The position numbers were made by a program, and so were the translations under genes. The notes beneath the pieces were generated by a model. The model was not told the DNA's origin and made no database searches. It saw only the letters and a list, made by a program, of their open reading frames with translations. This document shows positions 53,920 through 62,230 of a stretch of DNA of 64,000 nucleotides, one piece after another. Source of the DNA: Paraburkholderia sp. Ac-20340 (lineage in GTDB: Bacteria > Pseudomonadota > Gammaproteobacteria > Burkholderiales > Burkholderiaceae); NCBI RefSeq assembly GCF_017104965.1, contig NZ_JAAGPR010000001.1, forward strand, positions 1-64,000, given 5' to 3'. Positions within the stretch are counted from its first letter, which is position 1. The number at the start of each line of letters is the position of its first letter.

Positions 53920-55086
53920 CTATCGTCCGCCCATGATCGAGATGAAGTCCTGGGTCCAGCGGCTGTACGGCACGCATTGACCTTGTGCGCAGCTGGCGAC
54001 CGGCGTTTTCCAGAAGTGAATCTGGTCGAAGCGGTCATAGCCGTTGGCCGCGCAGAAGTTCGAACCGCCCACGGCCTTCTGGTTGCAGCCGCCCGCGATC
54101 ACCGGATTCGAGCCGAACCACTCGGCCAGATCGGCCTGCAGTTTGCGATTGAGCGACCAGTTCATCCACTTGTAGGCGCACACCGGATGTGGTGCGTCGG
54201 CGTGAAGCATGGTCGTGTCGGCCCAGCCGGTTGCGCCTTCCTGCGGAATCGTCGCGGCGATCGGGAATTTCTCGCCCTGCAGCGAATTGACCGTATAGCC
54301 CCACGCGCTCGATACGGCGATACCTTCGTTCTTGAAGTCGTTCATCTGCACGGTCACGTCATGCCAGTAGCGATGCACGAGCGGCTTTTGCGTGCGCAGC
54401 ACCTTGAGCACTTCGGCGTATTGCGCTTCGCTCAGTTCATACGGGTCCTTGATGCCGAGCGCGGGATTCTTGTGCATCAGATAGACGGCGGCATCGGCCA
54501 CGTAGATCGCGCCGTTATAGGCCTGCACGCGGCCCTTGTTGCTCTTTCCGTCGGGCAGCGTCTGCTGCTCGAATACCACCGACCACGAAGTGGGCGCCTT
54601 CGGGAAAATCTTCGTGTTATAGGCGAGGAAGTTCGCGCCCCACTGATAGGGCACGCCGTAATGCACGCCGTTGACCGTGTGCCACGGCGCGTTCTGCAGG
54701 CGCGGCTCGATGGTGCTCCATGCGGGAATCAGCGCCGTGTTGATCGGCTGCACCTTCTTGCCGTAGACGAGGCGCAGGCTCGCATCGCCCGATGCCGTCA
54801 CGAGGTCGTAGCCGCCCTGGTTCATTAGCGTGACCATTTCGTCGGAGGTCGCGGCGGTCTTCACGTTGACCTTGCAACCACTTTCCTTTTCGAAGCCGGT
54901 GACCCAGTCGTATTTCTTGTCGGTGTCGCCGCGTTCGATATAGCCGGGCCACGCGATGATATTGACCTGGCCTTCGGGCTTGCCGAGTTGCTTGAGCGGC
55001 TCGGACGGCGCGGCCGCGCTGGCGAGCCCTGCGTTGACGAAGGTGGCAAGGGCGATGGCGGCGGCCAGTTTTGAGTTGTGCGACAT
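53920..55086 (-). CDS. ydcS: Polyamine-type substrate-binding protein, YdcS-like
   Basis: This 388-residue periplasmic protein has a signal peptide (cleavage near ASA-AAP, about residue 25). The PotD-like fold shows QVNIIAWPGYIERG, NQGGYDLVTASGDASLRL, VPYQWGANFLAYN and CAYKWMNWSLNRKLQADLAEWFGSNPV. CGAGGACCCGGAG precedes the ATG. As in E. coli, YdcS is first in an S-T-U-V-PatD operon. It carries extra cysteines near the C terminus (GGCNQ, NFCAANG, SCAQGQC) that could form disulfides. The ligand is predicted to be putrescine or a related amine. Confidence 0.88.
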   Translation of the reverse strand: MSHNSKLAAAIALATFVNAGLASAAAPSEPLKQLGKPEGQVNIIAWPGYIERGDTDKKYDWVTGFEKESGCKVNVKTAATSDEMVTLMNQGGYDLVTASGDASLRLVYGKKVQPINTALIPAWSTIEPRLQNAPWHTVNGVHYGVPYQWGANFLAYNTKIFPKAPTSWSVVFEQQTLPDGKSNKGRVQAYNGAIYVADAAVYLMHKNPALGIKDPYELSEAQYAEVLKVLRTQKPLVHRYWHDVTVQMNDFKNEGIAVSSAWGYTVNSLQGEKFPIAATIPQEGATGWADTTMLHADAPHPVCAYKWMNWSLNRKLQADLAEWFGSNPVIAGGCNQKAVGGSNFCAANGYDRFDQIHFWKTPVASCAQGQCVPYSRWTQDFISIMGGR

Positions 55087-55379
55087 GCTCCGGGTCCTCG
55101 TAGGTGGTGTTCTTTGACGGCGTTCCGCAGGCGTGGCGGGCGGCGTTTGAGGCGATGCGCTGAAGGTCGGAGCTATTCTAGGAGGCAGGTTTTTTTGTCA
55201 GCCAGACCGAAACCCAGATACGAGCTATCGGCAAAACCGAATGCTATGCGTGCGCGAATGGCCAGAAAAGCGCGGGAGACGAGAGGAAGTCGCGCCGCTC
55301 CGTAGAAACCCGAACAGCGATGTAAGCGGAATAAACTGTATTCGTTATTTGCGAATGCAATTTCGCATGTATCGGAAAT

Positions 55380-56297
55380 TCAGATCGAATTCTTGTTGTG
55401 CGTGCGCGAATACTCGCGGGCGACCACCAGAAAGTGCTGCACCATCTCCGGCAGCGCAAGGCTGCGCCGCCACGCGATGCCGATATCGACCGTGGGCATG
55501 TCGCCCAGAATCTTGCGCACTTCGAGCCGGTCGCCGTCGAGCGACCATGGGCGATACAGCACGTCCGGCAGGATTGACAGACCCGCGCCCGTGGCGACCA
55601 GACTGCGCACCGCCTCCACGGAAGCCGTGCGCATGACCGTATTCGGCCGCAAGCCGGCGGCGCGCCAGAAAGCCGTGGTGTTGTCTTCGAGTTCGTCCAC
55701 CTTCAGCATGATCATGCCTTCGTTGGCGATCTCCTGAAGCGAGATGCTGCCGAGCCCGCGCAACGCATGATTGGCGGGAAGCCACAAACGCCAGGCGGCT
55801 TGAATGAGCGATTCGGTTTCGATCGCCTGGCTGTTTTCCACGTTCGAGACGATCAGCACGGCGACATCGAGTTCGCCATTCACCAGCAGATGCTCGATGT
55901 AATCGCGCTGATCCTCGATCACCTGCACTTCGACTTTCGGATAAACGCGCTTGTAGTGATCGAGCAGATAGGGCAGGAAATAGCCCGTCATCAGGCTCGT
56001 GACGCCCACATTCAATCGGCCGGTGCGTGCATCGGGCCGCGCGGATAGCGCCTGCTGCGCGTTGCGCACGGCCGCCAGAATCTGATGCGCGTGACGCAGG
56101 AACTGATGCCCCGCATGCGTGAGCACCATGCCGCGCGCGTGGCGCACGAACAGTTGCGCGCCCAGTTCGCTTTCGAGTCCCTTGATGGCTTCGGTGATCA
56201 CCGACTGCGAAATATTGAGCGTTTGCGTCGCGCCCGTGACCGATTCGGCTTCGGCGACAGCGATGAAATAGCGCACGCTCTTGACGGAAAGGCTCAT
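55380..56297 (-). CDS. LysR-family transcriptional regulator upstream of the ydc-like operon
   Basis: This 305-residue regulator has the helix-turn-helix FIAVAEAESVTGATQTLNISQSVITEAIKGLESELGAQLFVRHARGMVLTHAG and an effector domain starting RLNVGVTSLMTGYFLPYLL. It lies 293 bases upstream of the ydcS-like gene on the same strand and is divergent from the beta-lactamase gene. It is not of the AmpR/PenR subgroup by its DNA-binding sequence, so control of the amine operon is more likely than of the lactamase. Both remain inference. The 293-base gap downstream holds no gene. Confidence 0.86.
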   Translation of the reverse strand: MSLSVKSVRYFIAVAEAESVTGATQTLNISQSVITEAIKGLESELGAQLFVRHARGMVLTHAGHQFLRHAHQILAAVRNAQQALSARPDARTGRLNVGVTSLMTGYFLPYLLDHYKRVYPKVEVQVIEDQRDYIEHLLVNGELDVAVLIVSNVENSQAIETESLIQAAWRLWLPANHALRGLGSISLQEIANEGMIMLKVDELEDNTTAFWRAAGLRPNTVMRTASVEAVRSLVATGAGLSILPDVLYRPWSLDGDRLEVRKILGDMPTVDIGIAWRRSLALPEMVQHFLVVAREYSRTHNKNSI

Positions 56298-56460
56298 GCG
56301 GGGCGAACGGTTGGCCGGTTTTTTGGGATGAGGAAGTATATATCGGGTGGGTAGGCCTGAATCAATGCGTAATGGCTTTCGCCTTTCACGAGTAGCGATT
56401 TCGTGTGACCATGCTTGCCGATTTCTCTATCTGTCAACCATTCATGACCGGGATTGCGTT

Positions 56461-57333
56461 GTGACTCATTCGCCTGTGCGTCGTACCTTGATGTTGGGTT
56501 TATCCGCGCTTGCCGGTGCGGTTTTACTGCCGGCGGCGCGTGCCGCGAATGCCCCACTTCTCGCCGATATCGAGCGTCGCCACGGCGGGCGTCTTGGCGT
56601 CCATGCGATCGATACGGGCTCGGGCCGCGTACTCGAACATCGCGCGGACGAACGCTTTCTGATGTGCAGCACTTTCAAGGGCATGCTGGCGGCGCAGGTG
56701 CTGGCACGCGTCGATGCGGGCAAGGAGCAACTGGATCGGCTCGTGCACTACACGGCGCAGGATCTGATTTTTACCTCGCCGGTTACCAAAGCGAATCTGG
56801 CGCGTGGCGCTTTGCCGGTGCGCGCGCTCTGCCAGGCGATCATCGAAGAAAGCGACAACACGGCGGCGATTTTGCTGATGCGTAGCGTCGGGGGGCCGCC
56901 TGCGCTCACGCAATTCCTGCGCGATATCGGCGACAACGTGACGCGCTCGGATCGTTACGAACCTCACTCCAACCACAACGACGGCGTGCTCGATACCACG
57001 ACGCCGCGTGCGATCGTCACTTCGGCGCGGGCGGTGTTGCTGGGCGAGGTGCTGAGCGCGGGTTCGCGCGCGCAACTGGAGCAATGGATGGTGGCCTGCA
57101 AGCCGGGACTCAATCGATTACGCGCGGTTTTGCCGGGGGACTGGCAAGCGGCGGATCGTCCCGGCACAAGCGTGGAAGCGGAAACCAACGACTACGCGCT
57201 GGTGCGCCCGCCAGGCCGCGCGCCTTTGCTGATTGCCGCGTATTACGACGCGCCCGGTGTGAGCATGGACGCGCGCGAAGCGGTACTGCGCGAAGCAGGC
57301 AAGGTATTCGTGCAATGGGCGACGGCGGCGTGA
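56461..57333 (+). CDS. Class A beta-lactamase with altered KTG box
   Basis: This 290-residue protein has all serine-lactamase landmarks: Ser70 and Lys73 in CSTFK (preceded by Cys69), SDN at 131-133, and Glu167 in RYEPHSN of the omega loop. The third box is RPG (233-235) where most class A enzymes have KTG; carbenicillinases of the CARB group have RSG, so this may change the spectrum. The signal peptide carries twin arginines (SPVRRTLMLGLSALAGAVLL), suggesting Tat export. I start at GTG 56461, which leaves a normal leader; a frame from 56347 is too long. The end overlaps the acyltransferase gene. Confidence 0.87.
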   Translation: MTHSPVRRTLMLGLSALAGAVLLPAARAANAPLLADIERRHGGRLGVHAIDTGSGRVLEHRADERFLMCSTFKGMLAAQVLARVDAGKEQLDRLVHYTAQDLIFTSPVTKANLARGALPVRALCQAIIEESDNTAAILLMRSVGGPPALTQFLRDIGDNVTRSDRYEPHSNHNDGVLDTTTPRAIVTSARAVLLGEVLSAGSRAQLEQWMVACKPGLNRLRAVLPGDWQAADRPGTSVEAETNDYALVRPPGRAPLLIAAYYDAPGVSMDAREAVLREAGKVFVQWATAA

Positions 57334-58514
57334 TACGCGGGGAAACTAGGCAGGCGGGGTACGGGGGCCGCAATGGTCAGATCGACATCATGCGCGGTAT
57401 TGCGATTCTGCTCGTTCTATTTCACCACTTCAATATCGCGTATCGGTTGGATGACACCGCGCTGGCGCGTGCGATCGGCTGGGATGCGGTGCGGGCCGTT
57501 GCGCGCAACGGCAACTATGGCGTGACGATGTTCTTCGTGATTTCGGGCTATCTGATTACGACGAATGCGCTTAAACGCTGGAATGACTTGCGCAATATCG
57601 AACTCCGGGCGTTCTATGTGCTGCGGATAGCGCGCATTGCTCCAGCGCTCGTCCTTTTGCTCGTGGTCGTCAATTCGCTGGCCTGGGCGGGTATTCCGAT
57701 CTTTATGAACCATGCGCAGCAGGGCGAGCCGGTATTGTCGTTCTGGCTGGTGAATCTCGCATCGTTGACCTTCTGGATGAACGTGTTGATTGGCGCGCAC
57801 GGCTGGGTCAACTATGCGCTGGGCGTGCTGTGGTCGCTATCTGTCGAGGAAGTGTTTTATCTCTCGTTCCCGCTTCTCTGTCTCGTGCTACGGCGTGAAG
57901 CGTGGTTGTTCGCGGTTTGGGCTGCGTTTATCGTTATCGGGCCGCTGTACCGGCTGGGTCATCAAGGCGAGGAAGAGCAGTTCCTGTACGCGTATTTCGC
58001 GTGCTTCGACGGCATCGCAACGGGCTGCTGCGCAGCGTTGCTCGCCCGGCGTCGTTTGTCGGGCGGTCGAGCGCAAAGTGCTTTGCGTTGGGGTGTCATC
58101 GTGCTCATGATCTGGCTTTATCTTGGCTGGCCCATTTCGCAGAGCAACGTTTTTGGTGTCACGGCGATTGCGTCAGGTACGGCGGTTTTGCTGCTGACCG
58201 CGCGTGATAAAAGCGCAGGGTGGTTGGGCTTTTCGTGGCTGGGTAGATTGAGCTACGAGCTTTATCTGTTTCATCTAATCGTGCTCGGTTTGCTGCGTAC
58301 GTTCTTTGTGCCAGCTTTGGCGACGGCGGAATCAAAGCTGATATTGCTGGCGGTCTACCTGCTGTGTTCGGCGATCGTGAGTATGGCCATTGCGCGCTTC
58401 TACGCAGAGCCATTGAATCGTGGCATACGTCGCTGGTTCGCTGCGCGACATCGCGCTGCTACGGATGTGCACGACGAAGATCAGCGGTTGAGCCCGGAGT
58501 GGACGGAACGCTAG
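57315..58514 (+). CDS. Acyltransferase family 3 (OafA-like) membrane protein
   Basis: This protein of about 399 residues is a membrane O-acyltransferase. The family opening QIDIMRGIAILLVLFHHFNIAYR carries the double histidine thought to take part in catalysis. Then come NYGVTMFFVISGYLIT and about ten spans, including LWSLSVEEVFYLSFPLL. The start could be ATG 57315 or GTG 57330; the latter forms a GTGA overlap with the lactamase stop. The C terminus is hydrophilic. Relatives acetylate lipopolysaccharide, peptidoglycan or small sugars. Coupling to a beta-lactamase hints at cell-envelope modification, but this is speculative. Confidence 0.8.
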   Translation: MGDGGVIRGETRQAGYGGRNGQIDIMRGIAILLVLFHHFNIAYRLDDTALARAIGWDAVRAVARNGNYGVTMFFVISGYLITTNALKRWNDLRNIELRAFYVLRIARIAPALVLLLVVVNSLAWAGIPIFMNHAQQGEPVLSFWLVNLASLTFWMNVLIGAHGWVNYALGVLWSLSVEEVFYLSFPLLCLVLRREAWLFAVWAAFIVIGPLYRLGHQGEEEQFLYAYFACFDGIATGCCAALLARRRLSGGRAQSALRWGVIVLMIWLYLGWPISQSNVFGVTAIASGTAVLLLTARDKSAGWLGFSWLGRLSYELYLFHLIVLGLLRTFFVPALATAESKLILLAVYLLCSAIVSMAIARFYAEPLNRGIRRWFAARHRAATDVHDEDQRLSPEWTER

Positions 58515-58846
58515 CAGGTTGAGAACAGAGCTGGGAGAGCCGGTGCGTTCAATCTGCGGCGCGGCGCGCGTTTAATGTCGGCATTCGTTGAACGTTGAAC
58601 CGCCGACGTCGACGGCAAAAGGCTTTGCGGGCGATATGGTCATTTAGCATTGAACCCGCGCGCCACTTAACTTTGCACGTTCAGAAGCACGGTTCATTTA
58701 CGTTTGAACTTTCTTTCCGGCCACGGTGGTCGTGATGGTACATCGATTGTCGAGGCGTCGAGCGCGCCGATACGGCGGGCGAACGTCGCTGAGCGAGCCA
58801 TGGGGGACCTTCGACTTTCCCCAAAGCGGCCGTTCAACGTGTGCGG
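58515..58846. other. Gene-free stretch at the left edge of a lower-GC island
   Basis: I see no gene, hairpin terminator or promoter of note in these 332 bases. Base composition begins to fall here relative to the preceding genes. Confidence 0.4.
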
Positions 58847-59410
58847 TTAGATAGGGTTTGGGTTGGCAAGCAGCGCTGCTGACTCATCAAACCATTTTAG
58901 GAACTTATCGATAGCGTCGGCGACGGCGGGTATTGTTGCATGCAAGGGCAGAATGGTGTCGGAACCACGTCGCAGAATAACAATCTTCGCCGCGTGTGCC
59001 GGTGGGCAGAAAATGAAAGCCTTACCTTCCCGGTCGAATTGCTCGCCCCAATTCGTCAAGAAATTGAAAATGCCATATTTCTCCCAATCGCGCTCGCATT
59101 CGAAGACGGTTCGAACGTCATCTTCAAGTAGTCGATCGCCTTGAGCCCCGTACAGTAAGCGATCAAGACGATCGATTAACTGTTCGTCGCTCAGATTGTC
59201 CAGATCACCTCGCCAAAGATCTGGAAGGGCCGTCACGAGCTGCTTGAATCCTAGATATGCCGGATACAAAGAACATCGAGGATTAGAAAAATCGCCTATC
59301 GACGTATTCGCGCACCATACTTGCATTCGCCCGTAGACGGCGGAAGGCGGGACCAGACCAGGTTCGATCATGGCTTCGATGGCAAACTCAGATTTTGAAC
59401 CGAATAACAT
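58847..59410 (-). CDS. Immunity protein, Imm42-like
   Basis: This 187-residue cytoplasmic protein starts MLFGSKSEFAIEAMIEP, the opening pattern of the Imm42 family of immunity proteins from polymorphic toxin systems. Other visible segments are GRMQVWCANTSIGDF and FNFLTNWGEQFDREGKAFIFCPP, the latter frequent in such proteins. Immunity proteins block a cognate secreted toxin. No toxin, Rhs, VgrG or two-partner secretion gene is seen next to it, so it appears orphaned in this window. Codon use is less GC-biased than in flanking genes, in line with horizontal transfer. Confidence 0.65.
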   Translation of the reverse strand: MLFGSKSEFAIEAMIEPGLVPPSAVYGRMQVWCANTSIGDFSNPRCSLYPAYLGFKQLVTALPDLWRGDLDNLSDEQLIDRLDRLLYGAQGDRLLEDDVRTVFECERDWEKYGIFNFLTNWGEQFDREGKAFIFCPPAHAAKIVILRRGSDTILPLHATIPAVADAIDKFLKWFDESAALLANPNPI

Positions 59411-59471
59411 CGATCAATGTCCGTGGTCTAAATAGTAGCGTTTTGTGACGAATCTCGTGAATGGCCGCTCA

Positions 59472-59545
59472 TGGCCGACCACCGCCCGATGCGCTTCGCA
59501 TGAACCGTTGCGGCATCGGAGTTGGGCGACCGGCGGAGTTCGACC
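59472..59545. repeat. Diverged 74-bp direct repeat, copy A
   Basis: By eye about 62 of 74 bases match copy B at 60833-60906, with no gaps and in the same orientation. It contains the shared core TTGCGGCATC. The two copies flank the 342-residue membrane-protein gene. Confidence 0.65.
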
Positions 59546-59633
59546 TAAGCAGTGAGTTGGATCTACGAAAACTGAATGTCCGATGTTCGCACGAACAGAC
59601 GGTCAAGGTGGATTCTATCGCTGCGGTAAGTGG

Positions 59634-60662
59634 TCAATCGCGGTAAGGTCTGCCCGATTGATCGGTTGGCGAAAGCGACTTGACGAATGGCGCACCTAGC
59701 AGGCCGGGATTCAGTTCTACCGTGAAATGCTCACTTTTGCGATCCTTTTGGTTATTTGCGAGTGAGCAGGGCATTGGCAGGGAATGAAAGTTGTGGCCAT
59801 TGAAAATCAGCGGACGCGCCGGATCAATTCCAAGCGAACAACCCGTTCCCTTCCCGTGATAAATGTGTACGTCCCCTTCGACCTGGAATGTTTGTGGTGT
59901 GAGTAATATGTCACCCACATAATTGTTCAGGAACGTGCTGGCTACGAAGCCGAGAAACAGCGAACTCACCACGCTCAGCGGAATCATTTCGGATGCGACC
60001 GCTCCCGCGAGCGCGTGATCTTTGAGGCGGGCGCGTAACACAAAAAACACCGCCACTGACAACAATAACCACCCGACGACCGCTGGTGGAACCAGCAAAA
60101 ACGGATTAATTGATTCTCTTGTGAAAACTGCGGAGAAGGGAAACACAACGACAGCGAGAACGGAAGCCCATGCCCCGGGACGACGCAGGCAGCGCAAACT
60201 CTTCTCCGCATTGAGCTTGCTGCCCAAGATCGTCTCAAGGAGGCTCGCGGTTTCAGCGATCTGAGTTGTGAGTTCTTTGCGTGAGTCCTTGGGTATGCAC
60301 CCGCCCATGGTCAGTTCGAGAGTCCGTTCGCCAAGCGACAGGCTGGAACCGTGTGCCAGTAATGCAGTTGCCGCCAGGCGAAATTTTTCGTCTAGCTGAA
60401 ACTTCCGGATCATGACATCGTCCAGACCATATGCGACTACGTCGCGTGACCCATATGCGATTATGTTGCGGAACAGTGCCTTCGGGGGCATCAGATCAAG
60501 TAACTTCAGAATGCGCGACTTACCGTCAATATCGCTTGTTCGCTTGAGGCTGAATGCACCCCGCACATTACACGGCGTGCTGATCCGGGATCGGTGTCTC
60601 CCGGACTGCAGCTTGACGTGTCTGCGCGGCATAAGGACCTCGTCTTGGCGCGTATCGATCAC
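59634..60662 (-). CDS. Unknown protein with two to three membrane segments
   Basis: I do not recognise this 342-residue protein. It has a basic N terminus, a soluble part of about 150 residues (including LSLGERTLELTMGGCIPKDSRKELTTQIAETASLLETIL), then membrane segments near 170-185, 190-212 and 225-245. A soluble C-terminal region of about 90 residues contains VEGDVHIYHGKGTGCSLGIDPARPLIFNG. The GTG at 60662 has GGGGAG six bases upstream; the ATG at 60632 has GAGG five bases upstream, so the start is ambiguous. It lies alone in the lower-GC island, flanked by the 74-bp direct repeats. It may belong with the adjacent immunity gene, but nothing proves that. Confidence 0.6.
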   Translation of the reverse strand: MIDTRQDEVLMPRRHVKLQSGRHRSRISTPCNVRGAFSLKRTSDIDGKSRILKLLDLMPPKALFRNIIAYGSRDVVAYGLDDVMIRKFQLDEKFRLAATALLAHGSSLSLGERTLELTMGGCIPKDSRKELTTQIAETASLLETILGSKLNAEKSLRCLRRPGAWASVLAVVVFPFSAVFTRESINPFLLVPPAVVGWLLLSVAVFFVLRARLKDHALAGAVASEMIPLSVVSSLFLGFVASTFLNNYVGDILLTPQTFQVEGDVHIYHGKGTGCSLGIDPARPLIFNGHNFHSLPMPCSLANNQKDRKSEHFTVELNPGLLGAPFVKSLSPTDQSGRPYRD

Positions 60663-60722
60663 ACCTGTCTCCCCGGAAGAGTCTGCTCGACCATAGTGCT
60701 TTTTTTATTTTATCGATTTTCG

Positions 60723-60740
60723 CATTCGCACTTGCGAATG
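60723..60740. promoter_or_regulatory. Inverted repeat upstream of the unknown membrane-protein gene
   Basis: The arms CATTCGC and GCGAATG are perfect and spaced by four bases. On the minus strand an A/T-rich stretch follows, which could serve as promoter for the gene starting at 60662. This suggests an operator. Confidence 0.35.
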
Positions 60741-60832
60741 GTGTCGTACGTAGGCGCTTCGCAAATGGCTGCATTCGAAAGTAGAAGACATTTTCGAGTG
60801 TCGGCGCACTATCATCATGCAATGAGAGGAGC

Positions 60833-60906
60833 TGGCCAATCACCGCCTGACGCGCGTCGCATGAATCGTTGCGGCATCAGAGTTAGCCGACCGGGAGAGT
60901 GCGACC
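60833..60906. repeat. Diverged 74-bp direct repeat, copy B
   Basis: This is the partner of copy A at 59472-59545, same orientation, 1361 bp apart. Substitutions are scattered, so the duplication is old. Confidence 0.65.
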
Positions 60907-61052
60907 CGAACCGGTCGTCCGACCATGTCGGCATTGCTGTCTGCTTCGGTGAATATAGCCGTCATTCGAATCTCGCAATCCATTGAGCACGAAGGCTCGC
61001 GGAAGTCGACATACTGATATGATCGCCTGACCTAGTTTGCTTGGTCCTGTCT

Positions 61053-62024
61053 ATGCGATTTTCCGTATTGATCGTTACAGCGGCAATACTACTTGCGGCA
61101 TGTTCTGGCATTACGGGAGACTCCCATCCCCGAGCAGAAATTCCCCCCCTGAAGCCGAGTTCGGCGAGCAGCGCGGATCCTTCTCCGGAGGCCTCCGGCG
61201 GAAAAAGAATATTGATGGTTGACCGATTCGTGCAGCGACTGGCCGCTGTCGCGGATGCTGGTGCAATGTTTGACGTCAGTGCCACAATGCACGTGCTCGA
61301 CATCGGTTATCGTGCTCAGACGTCCGATGCGATACCGTTACCGGCGGAGTGCCGCACGTATTCGGATCCGAAACAAGAAACGAAAACGACAGTTACTGCG
61401 GATGAGCGAAGCTGGTACAGAAGCACCAATTTCGGCGAAAGCAAGTGGACCACCGCACAAGCACTCGCAGTTAGTCCACCGTCGATCCGATATACCGTTG
61501 ACCACACGATTCGATGCACAGACCGGTACTTGATACAAGACGGTACGGAAGCCCATCTGCAATTTACTTCGTTGCCGGCGTACGCGTGTATCACGCAATC
61601 GGATGTCTATCGCGCGTTGCCCGCTGCGCATCCTGCGGGTGGCGGCATGGGCATTCCCGTGATGACTTCATTCGTCGGCTATTCGGGCCGAACCAACGAT
61701 GACATCGGGACCAGGCTCACGTTCACGTTTCGCTCAAATTCGCCGTGCGCCGTACAGGCGGAGATTCAACAATCGCAAGAAGACGGATTTCGATTTCAGC
61801 GGGCGCTTTGGGGGCACCAGGTATGCGTTGCAGAAGAACAGCATGACTACTGCGTCGCACATGGTGGTCCCTCAATCAGCCAGGCAGATTTGGAAGGCAT
61901 CTCCGCGTACGTCGATGCACATTGCCCGACAATCAATGCGATGTACCTCAAGGAGCCGCATTCTGGTCAAAATCCGCCAAGGGGGGCGTTGCAGAGATTC
62001 CGACCAAATCCCTGCGGGTTCTAG
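61053..62024 (+). CDS. Cys-rich predicted lipoprotein of unknown function
   Basis: This 323-residue protein has a lipoprotein signal (MRFSVLIVTAAILLAAC, lipobox LAAC with Cys17), followed by a Pro/Ser-rich linker to about residue 50. The mature part contains eight further cysteines spread along the sequence (for example AECRTY, IRCTDRY, AYACITQ, HQVCVAEE, DYCVAHGG, AHCPTI), suggesting several disulfides in the periplasm. No family is recognised. I use ATG 61053; an upstream TTG in frame is unlikely. Its codon use is less biased than in flanking core-type genes. Confidence 0.65.
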   Translation: MRFSVLIVTAAILLAACSGITGDSHPRAEIPPLKPSSASSADPSPEASGGKRILMVDRFVQRLAAVADAGAMFDVSATMHVLDIGYRAQTSDAIPLPAECRTYSDPKQETKTTVTADERSWYRSTNFGESKWTTAQALAVSPPSIRYTVDHTIRCTDRYLIQDGTEAHLQFTSLPAYACITQSDVYRALPAAHPAGGGMGIPVMTSFVGYSGRTNDDIGTRLTFTFRSNSPCAVQAEIQQSQEDGFRFQRALWGHQVCVAEEQHDYCVAHGGPSISQADLEGISAYVDAHCPTINAMYLKEPHSGQNPPRGALQRFRPNPCGF

Positions 62025-62230
62025 ACGCCGATCAAAGGGCGCCAAGCATCGCTGGCAAATGAATGCCCGTTGTAAGGAGCGCAGCGGACATTTAAACGTG
62101 GCCATCCCCACTTTCCGTAATGGCTGTTCCTGGCCGACTGTGGATCTATCCCATTTACACGGAGCGGTGCTTACCTTCCATCAAACCGAGCGTCGAAACG
62201 CAATTTGCAGCAGAAAAATGAGCGCGAGCG

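Larger units (their letters stand above)
60663..61052. other. Intergenic region with inverted repeat and direct repeat copy B
   Basis: These 390 bases hold the inverted repeat at 60723-60740, an A/T-rich run (60707-60718) and the second copy of the 74-bp repeat. No further gene is supported. Confidence 0.5.

Noticed and set aside
55380..56461. LysR gene as an AmpR/PenR-type regulator of the beta-lactamase
   Set aside because: Its DNA-binding domain does not resemble AmpR, and it lies in line with the ydc-like operon. Divergence from the lactamase alone is not enough.
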